A DNA stretch of 64,000 nt. Source: an uncultured Paracoccaceae bacterium. GTDB lineage: Bacteria > Pseudomonadota > Alphaproteobacteria > Rhodobacterales > Rhodobacteraceae. Location: NCBI GenBank assembly GCA_947500005.1, contig CANMQJ010000008.1:62001-126000 (forward strand), given 5' to 3'. A program made the position numbers and the translations under genes. The notes beneath the pieces are model-generated. The model searched no databases. It had not been told where the DNA came from and saw only the letters and a list, made by a program, of their open reading frames with translations. Shown here piece after piece: positions 46,038-55,797 of the stretch (its first letter is position 1; each line of letters begins with the position of its first letter).

Positions 46038-47020
46038 GACCCGCGATGCCGCTGCCGAAACCGGCTCGGGCTGGCGCCCGTGGCGCGGTGAAAGGCGCGG
46101 GCAAAATTCGACGCATCCGAATAACCCAGGCTGCGGGCGATGGTTTCCACGGACTGACCGGTCGTGTTCAGCGCCGCGCTGGCATAGTCGATCCGGGCGC
46201 GGGCGATTTCCGTCGAGATGTCGGTTCCTTCCGCGGCGAGACGGCGCGACAGTTTCCAGCGGCTCAGCCCCATGATGCGGGCCGCATCGTCGGCGGCCAG
46301 ACCGCCCTGTCCGACATGTTCCCTGAGAACGGTGCGAAAGCTGGGCAGGAACCCTTCGAGTTCGGCCTGCGTGGCCTCGGCGGACAGGTCGGCGACGGGA
46401 CAGACCAGCCAAGAGGAGGGGAAGCGGATGCGGACCCCCTTTGCATCCCCCCGACGGAGATCGAACCGACGATAGGCCCCGGGCAGCGCGTCGGGATCGT
46501 TGACCGTGAGGCTTACGCGGTCGGGAACCATGACATGCCCCAGCCCGGCCTGAAGTACGCCAAGTGAGAGCACGGCCATGTAGGCGTCGTTCTGCGCGGG
46601 CGCGACGGGCAGTTCGAACATGTGACTTTCGCCCAGGCATGCCAGTTCCGCGCGGATTTCGAGAAAGAGTTCGGCTGACAACGCAGTTTCGTTCACCCGG
46701 CCGATGAAGATTGTCAGGAAATCCGCGACCGAACGCGCGTTGTCCAGTGCAAGACGAAGCTCGGGCCAGTCCGCCGGATCCCGCCTGGCCGCGACAGCGG
46801 CAGCGAAATGCGGGTCACCGGCATAGGCGGCGCAGCTTTCGATGAAGTGATGTGCGGGCATTGCGTGAACGGTGGCGGTGTCATCGAACATCGCCGTTTC
46901 GCTGAGCCCGGCGGCGTTGAGCGGTGGAGCGGGATCAAGACCACGAACGTGCAGTTCGGCAACAAAAGGGCGCAGAAGAGAGAGCCGCATCATCGGCATG
47001 GTCTTTCCCGTCATGGCCAT
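46034..47020 (-). CDS. AraC-family transcriptional regulator
   Basis: A 328-residue AraC/XylS protein. The C-terminal DNA-binding domain is clear: DAARIMGLSRWKLSRRLAAEGTD for the first HTH and SVETIARSLGYSDASNFARAFHRATGASPSRFR for the second. The N-terminal ~210 residues are an Arabinose_bd-like domain, as in the AraC protein at 1.5 kb. It is on the same strand as, and downstream of, the hydrolase and monooxygenase genes, so it may control or be controlled with them. The ligand is unknown. Confidence 0.9.
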   Translation of the reverse strand: MAMTGKTMPMMRLSLLRPFVAELHVRGLDPAPPLNAAGLSETAMFDDTATVHAMPAHHFIESCAAYAGDPHFAAAVAARRDPADWPELRLALDNARSVADFLTIFIGRVNETALSAELFLEIRAELACLGESHMFELPVAPAQNDAYMAVLSLGVLQAGLGHVMVPDRVSLTVNDPDALPGAYRRFDLRRGDAKGVRIRFPSSWLVCPVADLSAEATQAELEGFLPSFRTVLREHVGQGGLAADDAARIMGLSRWKLSRRLAAEGTDISTEIARARIDYASAALNTTGQSVETIARSLGYSDASNFARAFHRATGASPSRFRQRHRGS

Positions 47021-47138
47021 TCCCCGTCACGCAGTTTCCCTGCGGGTTCTCATGAGTGTCATGAATTAAACTAGCGCGTGGAACAATCCGCGTCACCTGT
47101 CCAGAACAATCACGAGAATACGGCGAAATTCGGCCCGC

Positions 47139-48116
47139 TCAACGGCCGAGACCCGCCGGCATGCGGGTGGAAATCGCGACCGAGCGGATGAATTCCTCGC
47201 ACGCGTCGGGCGCGGTGATCGGGATCATGTGACCATGTCCTGGCAGCACCTCTTGCCGAATGCCGTAGCGCTTCATCGGCACGCCCTGCTGGGTGGGCAG
47301 AAGGATCGGATCCTCGGCTCCGAACAGGATCGCGCCTGACACGTCGAGATGCCGGTAACGGGCGGCCTGTGCCCCGATGCCGCCTGTCGCGTGAACCACG
47401 TCCTCGGAGGCGGTTATGAAGGCCTGCGGCCGCAATCCCAGCGCGCCGCCCGCGCGAGTCAGGAAATCCTCGGGCCATGGCTCGGGGGCAAAGACGGCGT
47501 CCAGCGTGGCCTTGGCCGTACGTCGTGCGATGGGCACGGCGATGGTGTGGCCGATCAGGCGCCGCAACCATGCGGCGCGGATCTCGAGCGGTTTGAAGGC
47601 CGCGGGCGTGGTGCCGACGGGATGGGTCAACGGGGCCAGAAGCGCCAGCCCGGCCACATCGCGCGGCCTGTCGAGCGCCAGTGCCAGCGAGACGGCGCCA
47701 CCCAGCGAATGGCCCACCAGAACCCAGTCCCGGACCCCCAGTTTGTCCAGCGCCTCGCCGATCATGCGGGCCTGTTCAGGCAATGTCGCCAGTTTCTCGC
47801 CGTCGCGGGTCGAGTAGCCGCAGCCGGGGCGATCCACGGCGATGACATGGTGATCCTGTGCCAGGCGGTCGACCAGCGCATAGGTGAAATGCTGAAGCTG
47901 TCCTGACAGGCCGTGGATCATGACCAGCGCCTGTTTCGCAGGATCGCCCGCCTGGACATAGTGTATGGTTCCGCCCGCGACCTCGACGGTCTTGCCTTGC
48001 CGCGGCATGATCCTTTCCGCCTCACGAGCGGCCTGACGGGTGGTTCGCCAGCCCCACAGGAGCACAAGCGCGATGGCGGCCACGATCAGCAGCAGAAGGA
48101 TCAGCAGGGTTTGCAT
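47139..48116 (-). CDS. membrane-anchored alpha/beta hydrolase
   Basis: A 325-residue hydrolase. The N-terminus is one transmembrane anchor (LLILLLLIVAAIALVLLWGW, residues ~4-23), after which the catalytic domain has the HG motif VMIHGLSG, the nucleophile elbow GHSLGG, a GAEDPIL region with the acid and a C-terminal GHGHMIP with the His. It lies 14 nt downstream of a Baeyer-Villiger-type monooxygenase, so it probably hydrolyses the ester or lactone that enzyme makes (inference from context). Confidence 0.88.
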   Translation of the reverse strand: MQTLLILLLLIVAAIALVLLWGWRTTRQAAREAERIMPRQGKTVEVAGGTIHYVQAGDPAKQALVMIHGLSGQLQHFTYALVDRLAQDHHVIAVDRPGCGYSTRDGEKLATLPEQARMIGEALDKLGVRDWVLVGHSLGGAVSLALALDRPRDVAGLALLAPLTHPVGTTPAAFKPLEIRAAWLRRLIGHTIAVPIARRTAKATLDAVFAPEPWPEDFLTRAGGALGLRPQAFITASEDVVHATGGIGAQAARYRHLDVSGAILFGAEDPILLPTQQGVPMKRYGIRQEVLPGHGHMIPITAPDACEEFIRSVAISTRMPAGLGR

Positions 48117-48130
48117 CGGGGCCTCCGGGC

Positions 48131-49600
48131 TCAGGCGTTGTCCGACGCGAGGCTACGATACTGTTCCAGCCCCGCGCCAGCCATGCGTTTGCGGTATTCG
48201 GTCACGGTTCCGGGCCAGAGCGTTGTGACCCGGCCATTCGCGTCCTGGTACCAGGAGGCACAGCCGCCTGCGCCCCAGACGCTGTCCGCGTGACGCTCCT
48301 CCATCTCGCGCTCGAAGGCCTCCTGCACCTCGGGCCGTGGCGTGATGGCGTGGATTCCAGTGCTCTGCATCTCGGACAGGATACGGCCGATATGGGCGAC
48401 CTGCGCCTCTATCATCAGGACGACGGAATTGTGGCCAAGCCCGGTATGTGGACCCAGCAGGAGGAAGAGGTTGGGAAAACCCGCAACGGCCGTACCCAGA
48501 TGGGCCTGCATTCCGTCAGCCCAGCTTTGGGCGAGGGTCTGGCCCCCCGCCTCGATATGCAGGCGGTCCATCGCATCGGTGACGTGAAAGCCGGTGCCCC
48601 AGACAAGGATGTCGGCCTGCACCCGCTGGCCGCCGGACGTGGACAGCGTATCGCCCTCGATTTCTGCGACGCCGTCCGGGATCACTGTGACGTTGTCGCG
48701 GGCCAGGGTTCGGTACCAGTCGTTCGAGCTGAGGATGCGCTTGCAGCCGATACGATAGGGCGGGGTGAGCATGGCCTGCTCTCGCGGATCATGGATATGC
48801 TTCTCCATTCCTTCGCGCCACATCTTCATCGCGAAATTGACGGCCTTCTCTTCGCCGCGAAAGGCGCGGTGGCGGAATTCGAAGAGCGTGTAGATGAGCT
48901 GGCGCCGGATGCGCGGCAGGAACGGAAAACGGCGATAAAGGCGCCGCACCCAAGGCGAGATGGGTCCGTCAGGGCGGGGCAGGACATAGGGCGGCGTGCG
49001 TTGGAATATCGTGACCTGCGCGGCGCGTTTCGCGATCTCGGGCACGAATTGCACTGCCGAGGCGCCTGTGCCCACCACCGCGACGCGCTTGCCCGCCAGA
49101 TCGGCGGAATGGTCCCAGCGTGCCGAATGGAAGGACGGGTCGGGGAAGCTGTCGGCGCCCGGAACCTCAGGTATCAGCGGGACGTGCAGGGCCCCCATGG
49201 CCGAGACGAGAAAGCGCGCATGCCAACGCTGGCCGTTCCCGGTTTCGACCTGCCAGCGGGTGCCGTCCCAGCGGGCGGAACGGAAGGAGGTATGAAAGCG
49301 ACAGAGCTGGTAGAGACCTTCGTCTCGGGCGACGCGCTGGAGGTAGGACTGGATCTCGGCCCCGCCGGCATAGGCGGTGGACCAGTCGGGGTTGAGATGG
49401 CTGGCCATCGAATAGAGATGCGAGGGCACGTCGCAAGCGACGCCGGGATATGTATTCTCGCGCCAGGTGCCCCCGATATCGCCCGCCTGTTCCAGAAGAA
49501 CGATATCCGTGATGCCACGCTTGCGCGCCTCCATCGCCATGATGAGGCCGGAGAAACCGGCACCCACGATGAGCATTTCGGTCTGCTGCGGTTCGCCCAT
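48131..49600 (-). CDS. flavin-containing monooxygenase, Baeyer-Villiger type
   Basis: A 489-residue FAD/NADPH monooxygenase from MGEPQQTEM. The FAD Rossmann motif is GAGFSG (residues 13-18), the NADPH Rossmann motif is VVGTGASA, and between them FHSARWDHSADLAGKRV matches the BVMO fingerprint FxGxxxHxxxW in relaxed form. LVWGTGFHVTD and the C-terminal GHNSVVLMIEAQ fit the same family. It should convert a ketone to an ester or lactone. The hydrolase gene follows at once. The frame is open upstream, but the FAD motif fixes this start. Confidence 0.9.
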   Translation of the reverse strand: MGEPQQTEMLIVGAGFSGLIMAMEARKRGITDIVLLEQAGDIGGTWRENTYPGVACDVPSHLYSMASHLNPDWSTAYAGGAEIQSYLQRVARDEGLYQLCRFHTSFRSARWDGTRWQVETGNGQRWHARFLVSAMGALHVPLIPEVPGADSFPDPSFHSARWDHSADLAGKRVAVVGTGASAVQFVPEIAKRAAQVTIFQRTPPYVLPRPDGPISPWVRRLYRRFPFLPRIRRQLIYTLFEFRHRAFRGEEKAVNFAMKMWREGMEKHIHDPREQAMLTPPYRIGCKRILSSNDWYRTLARDNVTVIPDGVAEIEGDTLSTSGGQRVQADILVWGTGFHVTDAMDRLHIEAGGQTLAQSWADGMQAHLGTAVAGFPNLFLLLGPHTGLGHNSVVLMIEAQVAHIGRILSEMQSTGIHAITPRPEVQEAFEREMEERHADSVWGAGGCASWYQDANGRVTTLWPGTVTEYRKRMAGAGLEQYRSLASDNA

Positions 49601-49668
49601 TCCCACGTCCCTTCGATCCGGTGACAGGATAGGGCGGGGTTCGTCGCGGAGCATAGGGTGCCGTTGGG

Positions 49669-50475
49669 TCAGTTCTCGTTCAGCGCCTTCAGGTCCGGGG
49701 AGGGCAGGGCATCGAGCAGCGTGAACACGTCGTGCCGGCAGGCCGGGCCGCACCAGTCATCTGGGAAGAAGACGGGCGGCAGGTCGGGGTGGCGCAGGAC
49801 CACGCGGCGCCAACGGTGGATGATGAGAGTCCGCAGGGTCGCGACCTGAAACGGGGTCCCTTGCCAGGTGGCCGGGCGGGTTCGCAGGAGCGTTCGGATG
49901 TCGGCGTGCAACTGCGCGCAGGCTGCGACCAGTTCGGGCGGGCAGAGCCGACCCTTGAGCCAGTCCGGGACGGCACGCGCGGTGACCTCGAACGCCAGAA
50001 GATCCTCGACATCGCTCGGGACCGGCCCCTCGCCCAGCGCGGCCGTCCGGCTGAGGCTGGTGTAGCTGGCGGTCAGCAGCAGGTCGTCGAGCGTGCGGAC
50101 CCCCGGCCCGTCCTCTGCGATCAACAGGTGCCAGTGTGGCGCCACGCGGGGCGTGCGGGCATAGATGCGGGGTGTCACCTCGGCCGATTGCGCGCGACCG
50201 AATTCGGTGAGGTGATGTTTCGAGACGCGGCCCGAGCGGGTGCTGTCGATCCAGCCATCCTTGCGCAACCGGTGCAGCGCAACGCGGATCGCCTCGGGCT
50301 TGATGCCCATCGGTTCGATGATGCGGGTGAGGGTGCCGCCGGAAATCTCGGCCCCCGGTTTCTGCGCCAGGTCGCCGAAAAGCGACACGATGACCGACCA
50401 GACCCTCTGGTTCTGAGGGTCGGCGAGGGTTTCAACGGCTGTTTCGAACCATGAGTCATTGCGCATGGGTGTCAT
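49669..50475 (-). CDS. paaX: PaaX-family transcriptional regulator
   Basis: A 268-residue regulator of the PaaX type, the phenylacetyl-CoA-responsive repressor of phenylacetate genes. It shows the N-terminal winged HTH (RVWSVIVSLFGDLAQKPGAEISGGTLTRIIEPMGI) and RVALHRLRKDGWIDSTRSGRVSKHHLTEFG, plus the central and C-terminal PaaX domains (WRRVVLRHPDLPPVFFPDDWCG). It lies 72 nt downstream of paaZ on the same strand. A second, TetR-type regulator (58.4 kb) is also in the paa region, so control may be split. An ATG three codons in is an alternative start. Confidence 0.92.
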   Translation of the reverse strand: MTPMRNDSWFETAVETLADPQNQRVWSVIVSLFGDLAQKPGAEISGGTLTRIIEPMGIKPEAIRVALHRLRKDGWIDSTRSGRVSKHHLTEFGRAQSAEVTPRIYARTPRVAPHWHLLIAEDGPGVRTLDDLLLTASYTSLSRTAALGEGPVPSDVEDLLAFEVTARAVPDWLKGRLCPPELVAACAQLHADIRTLLRTRPATWQGTPFQVATLRTLIIHRWRRVVLRHPDLPPVFFPDDWCGPACRHDVFTLLDALPSPDLKALNEN

Positions 50476-50547
50476 TTTAAACCCGTGTCGCGCATATGAA
50501 AATCAGGTTTTCGCCGGGGCAGCGCGCCTGCCCCGGCGATTGACCGC

Positions 50548-52578
50548 TCAAAAGGCGTTCATGGTCAGCAGTTCATATTCCGCGACCTTTTCGTCATCCT
50601 GGTTCGTCAGGGTGACGTGCCAGCGGACCTCGCCGTATTCCTCGGTGCGCGGCGTCTTCTTCTTGACCGTCAGGCGCACCTTGACGCTGTCGCCTGCGCT
50701 GACCGGCTTCATGAAGCGCAGCCCGTCAAGGCCGGTATTGGCCAGAACGGGGCCTTCGTTCGGTTCGACGAAGAGGCCCGCCGCAAAGGACAGGAGCAGG
50801 TAGCCATGCGCCACGCGGCCCGGGAAGAACGGGTTCCGCTTTGCAGCCTCGTCATCCATGTGGGCGTAGAACGTGTCGCCGGTGAAATTGGCAAAATGCT
50901 CGATATCGTCCAGCGTCACGGTGCGCGGTTCGGTGTGGATGGTCTCACCGATCGACAACTCGCCGAACTTTCGGGTGAAGGGATGTGCGGGGCCTTCGAT
51001 CTCGGTGGCGCCGGGCACCCAGGTGCCGCCGATGCGCGAGAGCATCTCGGGGCTGCCCTGGATGGCGGTGCGCTGCATGTAGTGCTTCACGCCGCGCACG
51101 CCGCCCAGCTCCTCGCCACCGCCCGCGCGGCCGGGGCCGCCATGGACCATGTGCGGCAGGGGAGAGCCGTGGCCGGTCGATTCCTTCATCGAGGTCCGGT
51201 CGTTGATGTAGATCCGCCCGTGCCATGCGCCGGCGCCGATGACCACCTGGCGCGCGACATTGGGGTCATGGGTGATGACCGAGGTCACGAGGCTGCCGCC
51301 GCCGCGATTGGCGATGGCGATGGCATGGTCGAGGTCCCGGTAGCCCATCACGGTCGAGACCGGGCCGAACGCCTCGGTGTCGTGCACACGCTGGGCCTTG
51401 TCCGGGTCGGCGCAATGGAACAGCATCGGTGGAACGAAGGCACCTTTTTCGGCGTCGGCGCCTTGCACCGAGAAGTCCTCGGGGTTGCCGAAGACCCGCT
51501 CGGCCTCTTGTCCGATGGTGGCGGCCTTTTCCAGGACGTCGGCTTTCTGCCCGTTCGAGACCAGCGCGCCCATGCGCGTCGTTTCGGCGCGGGGGTCGCC
51601 GATGACCACCTTGGAGAGACGCTCCTTAAGCGCGTCGATGACCGCGTCCACCCGGTTTTCAGGCGCGATGATGCGGCGGATGGCGGTGCATTTCTGGCCC
51701 GCCTTGGCGGTCATCTCGCGGCTGACCTCCTTCACGAACAGGTCGAACTCGGGCGTGCCCGGTTCGGCATCGGGGCCGAGAATCGAGGCGTTGAGGCTGT
51801 CCTGTTCGGCCACGAAACGGACCGAGTTGCGCAACAGATGCGGGTTGGAGCGCAGCTTCAGCGCCGTGTCGGCCGAGCCGGTGAAGCTGACCACGTCCTG
51901 CGCGTCCAGCCGGTCGAGCATGTCGCCCAGCCCGCCTGACACAAGTTGCAGCGTACCCTTTGGCAGGATGTCGGCCTCCAGCATGATGCGCACGGCCAGT
52001 TCGGTGACATAGCAGCTGTTGGTCGCGGGCTTCACGATGGCCGGCACGCCCGCCAGCAGGGTGGGGGCCAGTTTCTCGAGCATCCCCCAGACGGGGAAGT
52101 TGAAGGCGTTGATATGGACCGCGACGCCCTGGAGGGGTGTGCAGACATGCTGTCCCAGGAAGCTGCCGGTTTTCGAGAGCTGTTCGACCTCGCCGTCGAG
52201 ATAGACATGCCCGTCGGGCATTTCGCGCCGACCCTTGGAGGCGAAGACGAATACCGTCCCGATGCCGCCATCCACGTCGATCAGGTGATCGCTTTGCGTG
52301 GCACCGGTGTCGAAGCTGATGTCGTAAAGCTCCTTCTTCCGCGCGGTCAGGGCCTGTGCCAGAGCCTTGAGCATCCTGGCACGGTCGTGGAAGGTCATGG
52401 CGCGCAGGGCGGGGCCTCCGGTCCGGCGGGCGAAGTCGAGCATCGCCTGGACGTCGAGCGCGGAATTCCCGGCGCTGGCCATCGGCTCGCCTGTGATGGC
52501 CGAGGCAATGGTGCGGGCGCCCGCGCCGGGGGCGACCCATTCGCCCGCGGCGAAGCTGGAGATCTGAAGAAGGCTCAT
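50548..52578 (-). CDS. paaZ: bifunctional oxepin-CoA hydrolase / 3-oxo-5,6-dehydrosuberyl-CoA semialdehyde dehydrogenase
   Basis: A 676-residue fusion. Residues ~1-520 are an aldehyde dehydrogenase ([14 protein letters not shown], catalytic Cys in [15 protein letters not shown]). The C-terminal ~150 residues form a MaoC-type hydratase ([30 protein letters not shown]) that opens the oxepin-CoA ring. This is the length and domain order of PaaZ. The 5' end is 28 nt from the TRAP transporter genes upstream on the same strand. Confidence 0.96.
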   Translation of the reverse strand: MSLLQISSFAAGEWVAPGAGARTIASAITGEPMASAGNSALDVQAMLDFARRTGGPALRAMTFHDRARMLKALAQALTARKKELYDISFDTGATQSDHLIDVDGGIGTVFVFASKGRREMPDGHVYLDGEVEQLSKTGSFLGQHVCTPLQGVAVHINAFNFPVWGMLEKLAPTLLAGVPAIVKPATNSCYVTELAVRIMLEADILPKGTLQLVSGGLGDMLDRLDAQDVVSFTGSADTALKLRSNPHLLRNSVRFVAEQDSLNASILGPDAEPGTPEFDLFVKEVSREMTAKAGQKCTAIRRIIAPENRVDAVIDALKERLSKVVIGDPRAETTRMGALVSNGQKADVLEKAATIGQEAERVFGNPEDFSVQGADAEKGAFVPPMLFHCADPDKAQRVHDTEAFGPVSTVMGYRDLDHAIAIANRGGGSLVTSVITHDPNVARQVVIGAGAWHGRIYINDRTSMKESTGHGSPLPHMVHGGPGRAGGGEELGGVRGVKHYMQRTAIQGSPEMLSRIGGTWVPGATEIEGPAHPFTRKFGELSIGETIHTEPRTVTLDDIEHFANFTGDTFYAHMDDEAAKRNPFFPGRVAHGYLLLSFAAGLFVEPNEGPVLANTGLDGLRFMKPVSAGDSVKVRLTVKKKTPRTEEYGEVRWHVTLTNQDDEKVAEYELLTMNAF

Positions 52579-52606
52579 GTCTGTTCCCTTTCTTCGGGTT
52601 TGAATG

Positions 52607-53959
52607 TCAGTGTCCCATCGCGCCCATCTGCTCGGGCAGGTAGAGCACGACGACGGGCACGAGGACGATCAGGGCGAGGCGGAAGATGTCCGCGATCCAG
52701 AAGGGCGTCACGCCGCGGAAGATGGTGCCGGTGGTCACGTCGCCCACAACGCCCTTCAGGATGAAGACGTTGAGGCCCACCGGCGGCGTGATCAGCGAGA
52801 TCTCGGTCACCACGACCACCACGATGCCGAACCAGATTGGATCATAGCCCAACGAGGTGACCAGCGGAAAGAAGATCGGCACGGTGAGCAGCAGCATGGA
52901 CAGCGATTCAAAGACGCAGCCAAGGATAATGTAGATTCCCAGGATCATCAGGATCACGACGAAGGGTTCGACATCATAGGCGGTGACCATGGCGATCAGC
53001 GCCTCGGGCAGGCCCGCGATGTTGACGAAATTCGAGAAGACCTGCGCCCCGATCAGAACGGCGAAGAGCGAGGAGGCTGTGAATGTCGTCTCCTTGAGCA
53101 CCTCGAAGGTCGAGCCGAAGGTCAGCCCGCCCCGGAACAGGGCGATCAGGAAGGCCCCCGCCGCGCCCATGCCCGCCGCCTCGGTCGGCGAGAAGGTCAG
53201 GTTGAGGGGCTCGAAATCGAAGGCGCCGTAAAGGCCGCCGATCACCAGGATGAAGAGCAGCAGCACCGCCCAAACCGATCCCAGCGCGCTGGCACGCTCG
53301 GCCCAGGTGGCGCGTTCCCCGGCGGGGCCTGCCTCGGGGTTGCGCCAGACGGTCCAGCGGACGGCGAAAAGGTAGAACAGGATTCCCAGCGCGCCCGGAA
53401 CGATGCCCGCCATGAAGAGCTTGCCGATCGATGTTTCGGTCAGCAGCCCGTAGATCACCAGGATCACCGAGGGCGGGATCAGGATGCCCAGCGTGCCGCC
53501 GGCCGCGATAGAGGCGGTCGAAAGCTCGTCGGAATAGCCATAGCGTCGCATCTGCGGCATGGCGACCTTGGACATGGTGGCGGCGGTGGCCAGCGACGAT
53601 CCGCAGATGGCCGAGAAGCCGCCGCAGGCCGCGACCGTCGCCATGGCGATGCCGCCCCGCATGTGGCCCAGAAAGGCGTTGGAGACGGCGTAAAGCTCGC
53701 GCGCCATGCCGCCCTTGTTCACGAACAGCCCCATGAGGATGAAGAGCGGGATGACCGACAGGCCGTAATCCTGCGCGGTATCCGTGATCTGGCGGCCCAC
53801 CATCGACATCGCGGCCTTGAGCCCGCGATCATCGAAAAGCGACCCGCCGCGCTCGTAGGCGTAACCGAATGTGCCAACCAGCCCCATCGCGAAAACGATG
53901 GGCAGCCGCATGAGGACGAGAACCAGGACGATTGCAAATCCGATCAGCGCGGCGGTCAT
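52607..53959 (-). CDS. TRAP transporter large permease (DctM family)
   Basis: A 450-residue, multi-spanning inner-membrane protein (roughly 12 hydrophobic segments). GGSLFDDRG, SVIPLFILMGLFVNKGG, ICGSSLATAATMSKVAMPQM, GTLGILIPPSVILVIYG and DPIWFGIVVVVVTEISLITPPVGLNVFILKG are DctM hallmarks. It drives Na+ or H+-coupled uptake of an organic acid with the DctQ and DctP proteins encoded upstream. It overlaps dctQ by 4 nt. Its place between paaZ and paaG suggests uptake of phenylacetate or a related aromatic acid. Confidence 0.95.
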   Translation of the reverse strand: MTAALIGFAIVLVLVLMRLPIVFAMGLVGTFGYAYERGGSLFDDRGLKAAMSMVGRQITDTAQDYGLSVIPLFILMGLFVNKGGMARELYAVSNAFLGHMRGGIAMATVAACGGFSAICGSSLATAATMSKVAMPQMRRYGYSDELSTASIAAGGTLGILIPPSVILVIYGLLTETSIGKLFMAGIVPGALGILFYLFAVRWTVWRNPEAGPAGERATWAERASALGSVWAVLLLFILVIGGLYGAFDFEPLNLTFSPTEAAGMGAAGAFLIALFRGGLTFGSTFEVLKETTFTASSLFAVLIGAQVFSNFVNIAGLPEALIAMVTAYDVEPFVVILMILGIYIILGCVFESLSMLLLTVPIFFPLVTSLGYDPIWFGIVVVVVTEISLITPPVGLNVFILKGVVGDVTTGTIFRGVTPFWIADIFRLALIVLVPVVVLYLPEQMGAMGH

Positions 53960-54462
53960 TGGGCGGACTCCGAAAGATATTGGGGGGCGAAGAGGTAGAG
54001 CAGGCCGGTGACGACCAGCGCGACGGCGCTGGCGGCGACTGCAAGCGTGATGAACCAGCCGACATAGAAGGTGGGAATGCCAAGATACTCGGTCACATCG
54101 CCGTATTCTCGGGCGCGGTCGGCGAGCACCCAGACGCGGTTGACCGGCCAGTAGAGCATGACGCCCGACAGGATGTGGATCAGGGCGTCGCGCAGGCGTG
54201 CAAGCCTGAGCTTGTTGAATATCCCGTCGGCCAGGTCGACGGCGATATGGCCGTTGGTGACCGAGATGACCGGCAGGACCGAGAAGACGAGCACCGCCAT
54301 AAGGATCCGGGTCAGCTCCGTCGCGGCCTCGATGGGATTGTTGAAGACCGAACGCAGGATCACGTCGCAGAAGGTCATGACCATCAGCGCGAACAGGGCC
54401 ACGCAGGCAACGACCACTGGGATCAGCGAGATGCGGCGGGCCAGATGGATGAGCGCGGACAT
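53956..54462 (-). CDS. TRAP transporter small permease (DctQ family)
   Basis: A 168-residue membrane protein with four transmembrane segments, as usual for DctQ: RISLIPVVVACVALFALMVMTF near the N-terminus with DVILRSVFNNPIEAATELTRI after it, then VLVFSVLPVISVTNGHIAVDL. It supports the large permease. Its stop overlaps the dctM start (ATGA), and the binding-protein gene ends 59 nt upstream. Confidence 0.93.
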   Translation of the reverse strand: MSALIHLARRISLIPVVVACVALFALMVMTFCDVILRSVFNNPIEAATELTRILMAVLVFSVLPVISVTNGHIAVDLADGIFNKLRLARLRDALIHILSGVMLYWPVNRVWVLADRAREYGDVTEYLGIPTFYVGWFITLAVAASAVALVVTGLLYLFAPQYLSESAQ

Positions 54463-54521
54463 GCGGGCTCCTCTGTGGGTTTGCGAAAAGGGGCCGGCGC
54501 AGGGCTGGCCCGTTGAGAAGG

Positions 54522-55544
54522 TCAGTAGGCGGAGATTTCAGACTTGATCATGTCGTGGGCGGCCCGGGCATCGACGCCAGTGGCGGCGATTTCCTCGATC
54601 ACGCTTGCGCGCACACTGTCGGCAAGGTCCATGAACTTCTGCTGGTCGGCCTCCGGGGCCACGGTGATCGTGTTGCCTTCGGTCTGCTTGGTCAGTTCGA
54701 CACTCTGAACGTCGCCGGCATCCCAGATCTTGCCCATCTCGCGGCTGAGCGGCTCGCCGAAGACCTCGTTCTCCAGCGCGGTCTGAAGATCCTCGGGCAG
54801 ATCGGCGAAAATGTCCTCGTTCATGATGAAGGCGAAGGAGCCGCGATAGAACCCGCCCGGCATCTCGTACATGTGCGGCGCGACCTCGGTGAGCTTGAAG
54901 CCCTTGCGGCTGTCGATCGGCATCACGACGCCATCGGCCGCCTTTGAGGCCAGCGTTTCATAGACCTTGGGCGCGGGAACCTTGATGCCGGTCGCGCCCA
55001 GTGCGGTGCCGACATCGCCGCCGACGCCGCCCGGAATGCGCAGCTTGAGCCCTGAAATCTCGTCGAGATTGCCGATCTTTTCGGCAGTGTGCAGCTGGGC
55101 CGGCCCGTGTGTGTGCAGCGCGATCAGCTTGACGCCGCGATGCTCCTCCGCGTCCTTGAGATACTTGTCATAGGCGCGCCAGTAGGCGACCGACGCCGCC
55201 TCGGCCGAGCCTTCGTAGCCCGGAAGCTCGATCAGCTTGGAGGTGACGAAACGTCCTGCCTGATAGCCGTGGAAGATGATCGACACGTCCGCCGCGCCGT
55301 CCATCACCAGATCCATCTGTGCCGGAGGGGGCGCGATGCCCAGCTTGAGTTCGGTGGTCACACGGCCATCCGTGGCCTCTTCGACCATCTCGGTGAATTT
55401 CGGCCACATCCGGGCGTTGATGTTGTGGGTCGGCGGCGCCCAGCTGGAGATCACAAGCGTGTGCTCGGCCGCGAAGGCGGCTGCGCCGGAGAGGGCGAGA
55501 GTTGCCGAGGCGAGAAGCGTGGAGATTTTGCCGAGTTTGGTCAT
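54522..55544 (-). CDS. TRAP transporter substrate-binding protein (DctP family)
   Basis: A 340-residue periplasmic binding protein. The signal peptide (MTKLGKISTLLASATLALSGAAAFA) sets the start; a GGAGG box precedes it. EHTLVISSWAPPTHNINARMWPKF and the LKLRIPGGVGGDVGTALGATGIKVPAPKVYETL segment, which holds the substrate-carboxylate arginine, are family features. It is first in the TRAP operon dctP-dctQ-dctM-paaZ and divergent from paaG. The substrate is unknown; phenylacetate is inferred from the neighbours. Confidence 0.94.
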   Translation of the reverse strand: MTKLGKISTLLASATLALSGAAAFAAEHTLVISSWAPPTHNINARMWPKFTEMVEEATDGRVTTELKLGIAPPPAQMDLVMDGAADVSIIFHGYQAGRFVTSKLIELPGYEGSAEAASVAYWRAYDKYLKDAEEHRGVKLIALHTHGPAQLHTAEKIGNLDEISGLKLRIPGGVGGDVGTALGATGIKVPAPKVYETLASKAADGVVMPIDSRKGFKLTEVAPHMYEMPGGFYRGSFAFIMNEDIFADLPEDLQTALENEVFGEPLSREMGKIWDAGDVQSVELTKQTEGNTITVAPEADQQKFMDLADSVRASVIEEIAATGVDARAAHDMIKSEISAY

Positions 55545-55785
55545 CGGATATCCTCCCTGGAATTGAGTGATGGGTTTCAGGGCCGGTGCGAGGTGCTTGG
55601 GCACCTGTCAGCGGCGATTACACGTCTCGGGATCGTGCAAGCGCGGTGAAGGCGGGTCGGTGGACGGGATCCGGAGCAAGGCCCGGACCAACTCGTGGCC
55701 GAGCGCCCTCCTAATCTCCTCCTGCTCCATGCCCATGGCCCCCTCGCGGCGTGCAGATTCGAAAACCGTGAAGAATTTATTGACC

Positions 55786-55797
55786 AACCGTTCGGTT
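55786..55797. promoter_or_regulatory. candidate PaaR (TetR-family) operator between dctP and paaG
   Basis: AACCG and CGGTT arms around a TT centre form a 12-bp palindrome 42 nt upstream of the paaG start, overlapping a TTGACC -35-like hexamer (55780-55785). TetR-family regulators of aromatic-CoA operons bind AACCG/CGGTT-type sites, so the PaaR protein at 58.4 kb is the likely binder. Confidence 0.6.

Noticed and set aside
55608..55736. A 42-codon minus-strand frame starting MGMEQEE in the dctP/paaG gap
   Set aside because: It has no convincing ribosome-binding site tied to a promoter, overlaps the shared regulatory region and shows no recognisable feature; I judged it chance.
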